In this document: positions 1-10,900 of the stretch, in pieces
Layout: the number at the start of each line of letters is the position of its first letter
How positions within the stretch are numbered: position 1 is the first letter of the stretch
DNA from: Phytoseiulus persimilis
Taxonomy: Eukaryota > Arthropoda > Arachnida > Mesostigmata > Phytoseiidae
Assembly: GCA_037576195.1 (NCBI GenBank)
Contig: CM075101.1
Span: 3,410,001-3,474,000 of the forward strand
Direction: 5' to 3'
Length of the DNA stretch: 64,000 nucleotides
Program-made: the position numbers and the translations under genes
Notes under the pieces: model-generated
Databases searched by the model: none
The model's input: the letters and a program-made list of their open reading frames with translations, nothing else
What the model was told of the DNA's origin: nothing

Positions 1-1600
1 ATGAATCGCCGGGTTGGCGGTAACGCGGCGTTGGGCAGGGGGGGAGGGAGCTTCCTGACTCGCCGGCTAGGAAGTGCGCTCTCGCCACTGAACACACATC
101 TCATACGAGGCGATACATCTAAGCGTCTGAGCTATCGGCTCCCGATAGTGAAATATTCACGCTGGAAGAGTTTTGTTATTACAACGATTCCCGTCTCTCG
201 CGCCTCAGTTTTCGCGCCCACACGCGCGCATTTTCTTGACGGAGAGATTTTTTTTGTCGCATACTGTTACCACCTTCAGGTAAAACTGTTGCTGTCTCCC
301 AGTCGGGTCAAACACGAGGCGCTCCGGGCGCAATCGAAGAAGATCGCTCGAAGAGGTTCGCAGACAGATAAATCTCGCTCAGTTCAATTCCCGCCAGAGC
401 TTATAAACAGAATGTCGAGATGAACTTAATTCTATCATTTAGCTCCAGGGACTCTGACTTCTTAACGTTCGCTGTTCTTGTCCGTTTCTTTCCGAGATAA
501 ATATCAAGCAGGTTCCCCAACCAGGCGGCCATGCTTCGACTTCCACCCTGACACTCCATCCAGGAGTTCGGACTATAGCGTTCGATCGCTAACAGCGAGC
601 AATCCGAGAGAATGTACCTATTTGCTTGAGTCGGGCGATGCTCTAGCCTCGAGATGTTCTGCTGCCGCCGTTGTACGCCTGCTCCCGTGTGTTGCATCCG
701 CTATTAATATTTAGATGAGAAGTACACGGGGAAATTCCTCCAGGGAGCGCTCCAAAAGAATGCGAGACTACCCATCCGCTGATCGAGATGGAAGAGCGAG
801 CACTTGAACGTTCGCACAACTTCCCCGTTAAGCCAAGAGAGCGGTTCAACTCGACGGTTTCTTGCGGGAGGAGTAACACGAAACGAGGAATCTTCGCGAG
901 ACACGCGCAGCTCCCGGAGGTTCCCTCAAATTCAGCTCTGATTTCGCTGGCGCAGACCGCGCTCATCAAGCTTGTCCCTAGAACCTTGTTCCAACCGCAT
1001 TTGTTGGAATCTCGAGAGAGGAACCCCGAGCCGATGAATGAACGAAATGCGTTCATCCCAATAAGTAGCTGTCCCAGGACGCGGAGATCACACAGCTGTG
1101 ATCGACTCTGTCAGTGGAGATCTGAGGAATCTCCTCCCCATGTTGCCGGAGGATGAGAACCGCGCGACTAATGCTCGAAATGTTCCAAACTAGCGCAGCC
1201 GGGCTTGAGCACCGGCTCGCACCGGTGTTCAGCGACCGAATTTTCAAACGATCTTCTTGGGGTCACCGCAACTGAGTTTCCTCCGCGAGTGTCGGCGATT
1301 TCTTCACGATCTGTTGGTGTGTGGGACTGTTCGAGAAATCTTCCAAAACGCGATGCTACCGATGACTGACGAAACTCGATCCTCTCAATCTCAGTGATAA
1401 GGGCCAGTTTGCAGTTGTTTTAATCGTTCTTTCCCCCACTCGAGGAACAGCGAATGCAGCAGCTGAAAATCGCCGACGCATCTCGCGTCATTGCCGTTCC
1501 GCGTCGTGAAGAAGCATTCAATCCAGCAAGTTGGTTCGTATCTTCGAGCTCTTCAGTACCATTTGGAGTTTAACCGTTGGAGCTGATTTTGGTGGAATAA
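1..1600. other. no gene recognised
   Basis: Open frames on both strands are short and of mixed composition, and none shows a domain, signal peptide or convincing splice pattern. The stretch could hold a 5' untranslated exon of the small gene that starts at 1633, because a pyrimidine-rich AG acceptor lies just before that start. Nothing else stands out. Confidence 0.5.
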
Positions 1601-1632
1601 TGTGAGAATTTTTCCAGGGAAAGTTCCGGAGA

Positions 1633-1953
1633 ATGATCTTCCGCGCTCTACTTTTGGTTGGCGCGCTGTGCATGGTCGGCGGAACTCTGCCAGAGAAATG
1701 TTGCAATTCCAACACCTCGGTGAAGCAGTTCATGTCCGAACCGACTTGCGCGCTCATCCTCGGCGTAGGCGGAACGGCAACGGTGGTCGCCTCTCCGTGG
1801 CTGCTCGGTCCAGCAGTGTTTGGTTTCGGATACCTCATCGGCAGCTGGAAATGCGGCGGATTCCAAAATTCTGAAGCAATTGTTCGGACTCTTTGCTGCA
1901 CAACCGTGTCATGCACCAATGGGACCCACAGTGCGCTGCGGTGGAGGTTCTGA
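1633..1953 (+). CDS. small putative secreted/membrane protein, faintly IFI6/IFI27 (ISG12)-like
   Basis: A 106-residue open frame starting with ATG. Residues 1-18 form a typical signal peptide (basic residue, then a leucine-rich core). The mature part begins with a Cys-Cys pair (23-24) and has further cysteines at 39, 74, 88, 89 and 94. Residues 40-72 are a glycine/alanine-rich hydrophobic segment with the order GGTATVVASPWLLG, which resembles the conserved GG-A-VV-P-LG core of the interferon-induced 6-16 family. The cysteines around it are not typical of that family. An acceptor-like ttttccag ends at 1617, so a 5' non-coding exon is likely, and an AATAAA lies 33 bases after the stop. The signal peptide, ATG and poly(A) site support a real gene; the family assignment is only a resemblance. 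It could instead be an unrelated cysteine-rich secreted protein. Confidence 0.5.
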   Translation: MIFRALLLVGALCMVGGTLPEKCCNSNTSVKQFMSEPTCALILGVGGTATVVASPWLLGPAVFGFGYLIGSWKCGGFQNSEAIVRTLCCTTVSCTNGTHSALRWRF

Positions 1954-1985
1954 GAACTCCGCTGTCTAAGGACTCCTGAGAGCTC

Positions 1986-1991
1986 AATAAA
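1986..1991 (+). terminator. poly(A) signal AATAAA of the 1633-1953 gene
   Basis: Canonical hexamer 33 bases after the TGA stop, implying a very short 3' UTR. The short distance supports the open frame being the true end of a transcript. Confidence 0.5.
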
Positions 1992-4801
1992 TGTTACCCG
2001 TCCTAGCTGATTCCGAAACGTATCAGTCATTGTTATGCATGGTCGGGATCAGGAAGCTCTCAACCTCACATCGGCAGCTGTGGTAGAATTATTTTCACCC
2101 TCTTGTGGCGTATCCAGGGGAGAGCAATGTCAATCGCATCCTCGAATTTACGTTCGATCGAAGGTCTTCCAGTAAGCGCCTACCGTCAGGCGAAGAAACA
2201 GTTCCGAGATCGACTCTCGCACAAGACTTCAACACACAGGGCCCACCGCTGCTCGGGGAGCGGAATCGCCATCAAAGCCGAAAATAGCGGCGGCGGCGAC
2301 TGTGTCGTGGATGTTCCCCTTATCGTTGAAGACGTTCACCATTCTACGCTCGGTTTACGCTAAAAAGACTTTGAAGGTACTTTCTTTGATAAGTCTTCTG
2401 CTTTGAAAGCCCCCTTGATACACTCGTCTGACAGATGCGACTTTATGAGCGTAACAGATTCGTTCCCGGAATCCCCTCACCACCAGAACGCGTTGAGTGC
2501 GCTGAAACCTTCCACCACGGTCGCGACAGCACCCGGTGCTCAGAACTCAACCTTCAACATCGTGCAACTCCTCTTCCGAAAGCCATCTTCCGGTGTCCGT
2601 ACGAACAGAACGCGCCGCGTTACGCCGGACGGGACTCTCTGTTTTAATTTGCAATTTAAATCTTTGCCTGTCTGGCAACTGCGCCGCGCCGAGCTCCCCA
2701 TGCGTCTTCCGAACAGAATCAGCACGCTTCGTCACCCTGAGGGGAAACGGGACAGACGAAAACTTGTCAAGAGCTGTCCCCTACTCTCCTACACGGTGTC
2801 CACCCGCGGGCTCCCGTAATCGTGATTTAGCTGTCATTCTGTTCTCGACGACCTGTCCTCACTGCAGGCACTCGGAACGTTGCTCGATTTGTAATAAGGT
2901 GCCCGAGTGGGTGTTCTAGAGAAAACGGAAGAAACTACACAACTGGGGGACCGAGCGAGGCGGGAGTGTCGACGACGGCAGCGGCGGCGGCGAATTCGAG
3001 AGAGCCACAGTGTAGAGGAGCTCGACGCCGAACAGAAAGGAACGAAATAAGACGCAGCTGTTTTGGGATTCCTCTTGGATCGGAATCTGGCTTTGCCCCT
3101 CGTTCTCTCCCTTGGAATGCCCTCGTTGCACACCTCACCCAGGAGTGCGCCTCGGCTGACTCGGGGTCCGAACCCTGTTTGTGTGACGGAATGCGGACGA
3201 GAGGGGGAGGCGACGCTGGCAATGCGTACAGCAAATAAGTTCCTAATTGTAGCGTCCGTCGGTCGCGTTAATGTGCGATAATGAAAAGCATCATACGGGC
3301 GGACAGACGCACCGGCAGATGGACCCGGGCGTCGCAGCTCGACGTTGCCGTCATCATATAGTGAGGGCTGCCCCACCCGCTCGCGAGGGGACAGACAAAG
3401 TATCCACGATTGGATGATCACCAATCACGAGCGTTGGACACTGACAGCCTCGATCTCCCGGAACAAAGGACTCCTCAATCTACAAAACTGTTACCAGCCC
3501 TCACTGTTCGGACGATGAGGACCATGTCATTCGATTCTCCAAGCGATCTGAAATCTGGCGCGCAGGCTCCCTTGGCATATTGTGAGCTCCGCGTTATGTC
3601 GCATCTTCGTCAAAATTCCACCGAGCAGAGCGGGGAGCCAGAGAAATTTCCAGCAAGGAGCCAATCCCCACGCGAGACCGTGGTCATCTTGTCGATTCGA
3701 GAGATCCTTGAACGTGACTCCAATGAGTGGAAACAAACGAACTCCTATTCAACGGGGCCGTAGCATAAAGGTCAAGATTCATATTACGTCAACCACGCAC
3801 AGAGGTCGGCCCTGGCGGAATTAGTTCGCGGCAATAGACTATCACATGGGTTCGATCCTCGCTGTTGCCAACTCTTGATAATGACGGAAGTCTCGCTCCC
3901 GTCTCGCACGCCGCTTCCAAAGTTTACGTGTGTTCGCGTGGAGAATCAATATGGACTAGCTGCTCAGGCTGTGGACCAAGGTGTGCTCCGGTTTAACGAA
4001 TGATGATAACCGCATTTCTCCAAATCGAACGGAGCGTCGATGAGCAGATGCGTGTTTTGCCAAAATGTATGCCTCGATTCACTCTACCGTCTTCAGCAGT
4101 GAGTGTCAAACAGAATTAACTACGCGCCGCCGAGAAGGCGACTCCATCTCAGCGAACTGGACTCTCGGAACCATGAAGGTCTACGCAATCCTCTCACGGG
4201 TCTTCCAGTTCCAGGTTCAGGATGACTCGGGTCGAATTCGACGAACTCGCCAGAAGGGATTGATAAGTTGATCGAATCGAACGCCCCAGGATTGCGTGCA
4301 GAAGCGTGACGGAGCGCACACGGCATGCTCTCTTTCGTCGAACGAAGAGAGGATCGGGACGGAATTTCAGTTTCCAGTGCTGCTTCCGGTCGCGGAAACT
4401 GATTGAGGGGTTGCACTGTCATCGCTAGCGCGTAGGCAGCTATGTGCTTCCAGAATCTCGATTCGAGCTTCTTCCCGAGTTTTCGCGCTGCTTCCAACAT
4501 GTTGGAAAACTTTGAAAATCGAATATTCACCGCCCCCCGTTGGCAAGAAAGTTGTTCGGCGTGTTCCGTACTCAAAATGCGTTCTTTTTACGCAGAGTCC
4601 ATCCTTTATATTTGGAAGCCGGAAGCCCCGCCCACAGCAGTGAGGAAGGGAACCGCGCTCAGTCCGGGGCCAACTTCAGTTTGGTCCTCAAGCTCGAGGG
4701 AGAGGTAGATTTCGTCAGGGACGGATTCGGTGATTTTTCATTGAGAAGAGAAAAAACTTGTTCTCATAGTGCTTGCAACGGAACGGACACTCCATCAGTG
4801 C
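1992..4801. other. no gene recognised
   Basis: Between the small gene and the candidate promoter of beat-like gene A I see no recognisable domain, RNA gene or repeat. A purine/CG-rich patch near 2940-3000 and several open frames below 200 codons look like chance frames. Confidence 0.45.
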
Positions 4802-4835
4802 TATAAGCCATCCCTTGTGTGCGGGCGTCATTCGT
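4802..4835 (+). promoter_or_regulatory. candidate core promoter (TATA + arthropod Inr) of beat-like gene A
   Basis: TATAAG at 4802-4807 is followed by TCATTC at 4828-4833, a match to the arthropod initiator TCAKTY, with about 28 bases between the TATA start and the A of TCA. Transcription from about 4830 would give a 91-base leader, and no ATG occurs on this strand from about 4580 until the proposed start codon at 4921. This is an inference from motif spacing only; no DPE match was seen. Confidence 0.3.
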
Positions 4836-4920
4836 CAAAGGTCTTTTGACATCGGGAAGCCGGACGCAGTCTCCGATCCGCCTCTGAGTTCCTCGAGGCT
4901 TCGGAACAAGGAGTACGAGG

Positions 4921-4990
4921 ATGCGAATGAAACTCTCAAGGACACTCGTTGTCCTTGCGCACTTGAGCCACTACTGTCTCCACGCTGTCG
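4921..4990 (+). CDS. beat-like: gene A exon 1: signal peptide
   Basis: ATG CGA ATG AAA opens a 23-codon signal peptide: basic start, LVVLAHL core, then a cysteine and HAV. It ends in phase 1 at G|GTGAGT. The first ATG was chosen; the second, two codons on, would serve equally well. Joining to exon 2 is inferred from matching phase and the usual beat layout, across 8.6 kb. Confidence 0.6.
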
Positions 4991-7900
4991 GTGAGTTGAC
5001 AATTGAACACCCCCCCCCCCCCCTCCCTCCCTCCCATCGTGATTGACTAAGGCGTTCACAGCGTGTGACGTGTTGTTAAAAAACGCAAGCGTACATGAGA
5101 CCGTGAGTTCATCGACATAGCTGTCTGCTCGCCTTCCTTCAAAATGAGGTCTGGAACAACACGTTATCAGCACAACTTAGCGGTTCATTCGTCGGTGCAA
5201 GAGAGTGCGGTTCCGAAGTTTGCCCTCGATCTCAGCTGAGATCTGGGATTCTTCCCGCTTATCTTCCGGTTCGTTATCGTATTCATACCAACATATATCG
5301 TGATGTTGTGTCGAGGAAACAACGGACGGCTGAATTCTCAGATTCAAAACCGGGAGAGCGGCTGGGTTGTTGGAGGACATGGAACGTGATAGTTAATATG
5401 TGCATAGTAGATTCACAGCCACCATTAACAAGTTTCCGTGAACCCTGAGTCTCTTCGTTGGCGAATCTTAGCCGGTCGGCTGGCCGTCCGGTCAGCCAGC
5501 TGGATGGGCACGCAGCTTGACTGTCGAGCTCGGAGACTTCACGACGCCGGAGCTCAGTGGTCGAGATCTGAGCCTTGGTCAAGAGCCGATGGGGATTAAG
5601 GCTTAATGTGCTTTTAGCATTTTAAACCCAATGCTCAGATAATTCTAATCTGCTTTACTAGCCGCGGACTTGGGACACAGTGTCGCGATCCGCTTACCGG
5701 CTTGTCCGTAACGACTTCGTCACTACTCGAGATCGTCGGCTATTCACAGACGGCGTTTGAGCAGAACATGGTTTCAGTGTCACCTCCCGATGTGAGGAAA
5801 CCGCGAACGGGGAAGACTTCACGCGAGTTGACCGGACGGATTTTTCGGGAGGTTAACTCCGAGCGGGATGGGCCCGATGCGATGTGAACCGGAACGAGAG
5901 CACGTTGCCCCAACATGTGCGCTTTTCCGGCGACTGGAATATAATCTATCATTCGATCAAAGTGCGTCGACCGATATCAGCTTCCCGAAATCAGAGACCG
6001 GTGTCTGCGGAGTTCGCTCGTGTCTGAAATGAGAGGGCCGCGCACGGAGGACGGAGCGCGCAGAACGTTCATCTTCCGAAACTAAGTCCGTGCACTTGGT
6101 GAAATTCGCCCGGAACTGACCGGAGCCTCACCCTCGGTCAGCGACGACGTCGTATGTGCTGCTGAAGGCAGCTCCGATGTTTATGTGTCACCGTGTGTGG
6201 GAACGTGTTCGCACGTGCAGAGATACTTCTCCCTCAACCACACCCTGGTACGTGAGCGAGCCTTCAATGAAGTTGCCCACATCTCCACTCCTCTGTCTGA
6301 GTCGATCGGCCACCCTGTTGACTGCAGGAAAGTGTCAGCGTTCTGGGCCCGAGGAACGTCCAAAGATGGCCGTGAGTGCCGACTGGGACGTGGATTGTTT
6401 CCCGCGACGATTGAACAATCCGTCCGCTCTGTGTTGGGATGAATATTTCATCAGTTTGGATTTTTTGTTGTCACGGAACAATGGAGACGCGTCTGTGAAA
6501 TGAGCTGTGCGGTCGTCGATTAGTTCGAGATAATTGAATACGGCTCGACTGGTTAATTGATTCGATCATTGGGTTTCAACGTCGTTATGCTAATCGGCGT
6601 CCGGCCGGCCGGACACTGGCGCCAGCTCGAGTCGAGGAAAAGTGTGAGCGGTCGTTTGTCCTCGGGTTCGCGGCAGAAGAGAGGCAGAAACCACCTCCGA
6701 CCCAGTCGACACGACATGGCCGGATAGCGAACTAATGGAGAACGAGACGAAATTCGACGCGAAAAAAAAATCGAATGTGATCGGCTGGCGTGGAGTGGCC
6801 CCGATATGAATGTCGAGTCACTGAAAGCGATTCGCTTACTTGCTGGCATGCGCTGCGTCCAAAGCAAGGCTCCATCATTGATTTTCGGGAAGGAATTCGA
6901 CGCCGGCTTCTGTTGTCGTCTCCGTCGCGGTTGTTGTTGTCGTTGTATGCACGACGCAGCCGTCTCGTCGGTTCTCTCGTTCGTTCTTTCGTATGTATGT
7001 GCTGAGATGAATGGTGAAGGGCTGTCAGGACCAGCTGGTTCTTTATTGCGACCGGGCCCTGCCCCGGATGCGGGACTACTCGCGCGACCAAGATCGGCCG
7101 CCGCCGCCGCCCGTTCGAGAGACCGCGAGGAAAATCTCCATCTCTCTACATTTATGATCCGTGAACAGAGATCTGAGACCCGCAAACGGAGCAAGCGACC
7201 GAGGACAAGGTCAGTGCTCTTCCCGCGGAGCCAAGACACATTGTGCACGCAACCAAGTGTCTCGTCTTAGTTGAAAGCCAACCTTTTTGTTGAGAGTCAA
7301 ACAAGACACGTGAACAATGAACGTGGAGCATCGCGACCATCAACCATATTTTTGACGGTCGCAACAAACTCACATACTGCCCGGGCTCCTCAAGTTTCCG
7401 TCGATCTGGAGGTGAACCCTGATAGCGTAACTCGGGAGTGCTTTATCAAAGTTCTATCGGATCGGAGCTCTTGAACGCCACGGGTTCGGGGTGCCGGCTT
7501 CAAATGGGCCGCTGCACTCCGGGCTCGCCCAGGAACGGGAAGCATCCGATGTTTTCATCGCAAACTCGCCGTCACATGTAAATAAACAAACAAATAAACA
7601 CAGATCCGCACACATAGAAGCGAGCAAGTGAGGTCATTTGTGATGGGATGAACCTAATGACTGCTGCACGGGCGTACACCAGCGGCGAACGGTGGTTACT
7701 AATTGAATGCGAGGAGGGCCGCGGGAAAACGGACTCGCTTCGGGTGAGCAGGTAGTCTGACTCATACCGGGACCGACAACTAACAGCCGGTCAGATAGAC
7801 AGAGAGACTTGAGGATCGGCTTCACGTAAGTCAGTCAGAGCCATATACGGAGTATGAGCATTCGTTCGAGGACGTAACAAAGCCAGCCGTACTGACTGGA

Positions 7901-10900
7901 TGCTCACCTCGTTCGGTCGACCGGCCAACTTCAATTCCGTCAACTCCAATCAACGTGGGCAGACACGTTCCCTCCGCCAGCGGGAGGATCGGGCAGCACA
8001 GTTTCCAGCGCACATGGAAACATACCAATCGAGTTGCCGGCCTTCGTATCATTATGCTAGTCTAGTTCCTCCCGTCTCCCTGTTTATCTATCTAATTTCC
8101 CTGCATACGAGCACCCATGACTCAAGAGTATAAATGAGCCCGATGGCTGTCGCACGAGCCACGGGCCCACCCAACAAGCTTTAATTGTGAGCCCATCGTG
8201 TGTAGTCTGTTCCTTCGGGGCGGGGTACTGCTGGTGGCCACCTCGTCGTCTCGGATCTCGCCTGGGCCCCATCGGACCGAGCCGGCAACCGGTCGGTCGC
8301 GTCTTCCCTACGACATCGACTGTTCGCTCCACTCAGGTCTCGTGGTTGGAGTTTTTCGCTCTTGGAATCCAATCCAGGATTCAGAACGAAAGAAAATTTC
8401 ATTTTGTCTGGAATTCAGGTCTCCTGAGCTCGCACGCGTGCCCTCCCGGTAGCTCCTCGCCCTGCCACGTGACTTCAAGAGGAAAGCAAGGCTTGCAGCC
8501 TGACCACCACTCTCGTTCGTGAGCGTTCACCCCAATCACTGATGAGGCCCAAGTAGTCGGGGAAAAACCGGTTCTACCGGCAGCAATTGTCGAATCGGAA
8601 CCTGAAGATGGAATCCTTCGTCTGTGGAAGTTTGACGGTCAAAAAGCGTTCAAGTCTCCGACCTGAAAGTTGGCTCGATAGGCCTATTTTCATGAGGATT
8701 CGGGTAGGCTCAAACACCCGCTCCAACCTGCGTGGTTCCTGAGTGCGCATGTGGAGGACGTGGGATGGCGGCGTGAACATTCTCCACCAACTCGAATGAC
8801 TCCACCACGGACCATACTCAGGAGAGAACTCCTTCGCACCGGGACAGGAGCCCCACGTGCACGAAGCGTCTGAGAAGAATGTCTTTCCATTGTCGGCCGA
8901 AGAAACAATTTATGATGGGAAGCCGACGCTGATGGTGCCGACGGAGTCGCTTCCACCGTCTTCGGAAACCGTTCAAGACCATTCGAATCAAGCAGGAAGT
9001 CAGCTCGCCTTAATTCTGCGCGCGACCGCCATCGAGAGGAGAGATAGAGCGCGAGCATGAATGCGGCGATGATAGAGAGTCTTTTGACGCGCTTCTGTCA
9101 TTCCGATGGCCCTCGGGCTACGAGAAACTCGTTCGAGATTCGGAGCTAGCTACTACCTCGCCGGCGGTTCCTTGTCGTGCCGTGGGGGACGCCGACGTTG
9201 GAGTTAGCCGCTGTCGCTGGGGGTAAATACGGACTAGCAGCTGGGGAAAACACCGTTAGGCGACAGCGACGACAACGATGTTGATGACGACGACGCCGGC
9301 TTGAATTATTGATGAACGAGCACTCGCGTAAATTGCCGAGGGGTTTTCTTGATCGGGACCCGAGAATCGTCATATCGAAAAAGCACGGGGCACGACAGGC
9401 GGAAGGTGGGACGGCCAGCGTAGTCCATTCGCTCGCTTTCTACGAGGATTGTCAAGAATTCTCCGTTGAGCGGACGGTTTGCATGTGCACGACACTCAGT
9501 CGTGGCGTGCGCGGCCGCCCCTTCCAAGCAATGACCGCATTTCTCATCTGATTGGATTCGTGTAACAGAAGAGCATCGGCAACCTGCCCAGCGTTTCGTG
9601 TAGCATTGTCACTCAGGAGTTCAGTGTTGGCCGATCACATCAAACCGAGTAGATCTCAGAGGCTGTCACAACTGCTGCCAACGGGAAGCGGTTGCCGATG
9701 CTTCCCGCCGTGGTGATGATGTCTGTACCCACGCTGCGGGATTCAGATTTCCAGGAGTGGGCACCGGTTCGAATATCACGACGAGAGAGCTTGGACAGAC
9801 TCGCCCAACTCCTCCTGCTGCTGAGGCGAACGATGTTAGGATCCTGGCCGTTAGGGCCCCGTGAACTCTTTCATGGTCGAGGAACACCTCGGTAACTGAC
9901 CATGGGGATCTTACTTTTGTGTCCTGAGGAGACATTATGCTCCAAACGTGTGGAATCAGCTGTTCAAGATGCGCGAGGAGACAAAGGAGCGAGAAGAGAA
10001 CCGGAATGACATGCACGAGTGAGATGATTGAGCAAGAAGTCGGGGCCGAGCTCGGGGGAGCAAGATAACAGACGGCGGGAGCCTGCTGGAATGGGAGGAG
10101 AAGGGCGCACAATGTCCATGGTTGTGGTCTACTTCGTGCAACGTTTCATGCGTGGTCATCCAGTTACTGCTTCAGTGAAATGTTTGAGGAAGCTTCGGAT
10201 TCCACACAAGAGCCGGCTGTGCATTCAAAACAACGAGGATCACGGAGAGCCGGCCATAAGATAATTGACTACATAAAACAACGGTCATTTTGAGAACTGA
10301 AGAGATCGTCGTGAGGTGGGACGAGCAAAGTGTCGAGGCGAAGAAAGTTACGCTGTACACAGTGGTGGCTGCGGTTGCTCAGGCCCAGGGGAGCATTTCC
10401 AATTCAAACGACTCAACCATCCAAGTTCCCACGCTTCATTCTTCGTTGCTTGGTCCCTCCTGGGGGAGGCGGGGCTGCTCTAAGATTGCTCGGTCCGACT
10501 GTGGGAGTCCCTGGAATCAACGATGGCTCCATTTTTTCAGGATACAATTTCTGTCGTACCTTCACTTGCGTCGGTAGCTAGTGCTTGCAGGAGCGTCGTA
10601 AGTCGAAATTATGGTTTTTCCTTATCATCTGAGAATGGGGGGGGGGGGGGGGGGGGGGGAATCATTCTGTGGGGGTAGTAAATCGGAATTAAATGAGAGA
10701 TGAGAGAACAACAACATTTTTTCTTGGGAGTACCACGGGCTTAATATGGAAAGCTTACCCCACGTGAACGCACCTCCAGGACACCCGATGGTGTCTGAAT
10801 GCACTGATCAGTATCTGTTACGCTCGGAACTGATCCAGGGTGGTCGAAAGAACGCGGAAATGAGAAGATTGCCTGAGGGAAACACCGACGTGAGTCTTGC

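Noticed and set aside
3806-3870. Box A/box B-like spacing with GGTTCGATCC near 3849
   Set aside because: The T-stem pairs poorly and no 7-base acceptor stem can be formed, so it is not called a tRNA or SINE.
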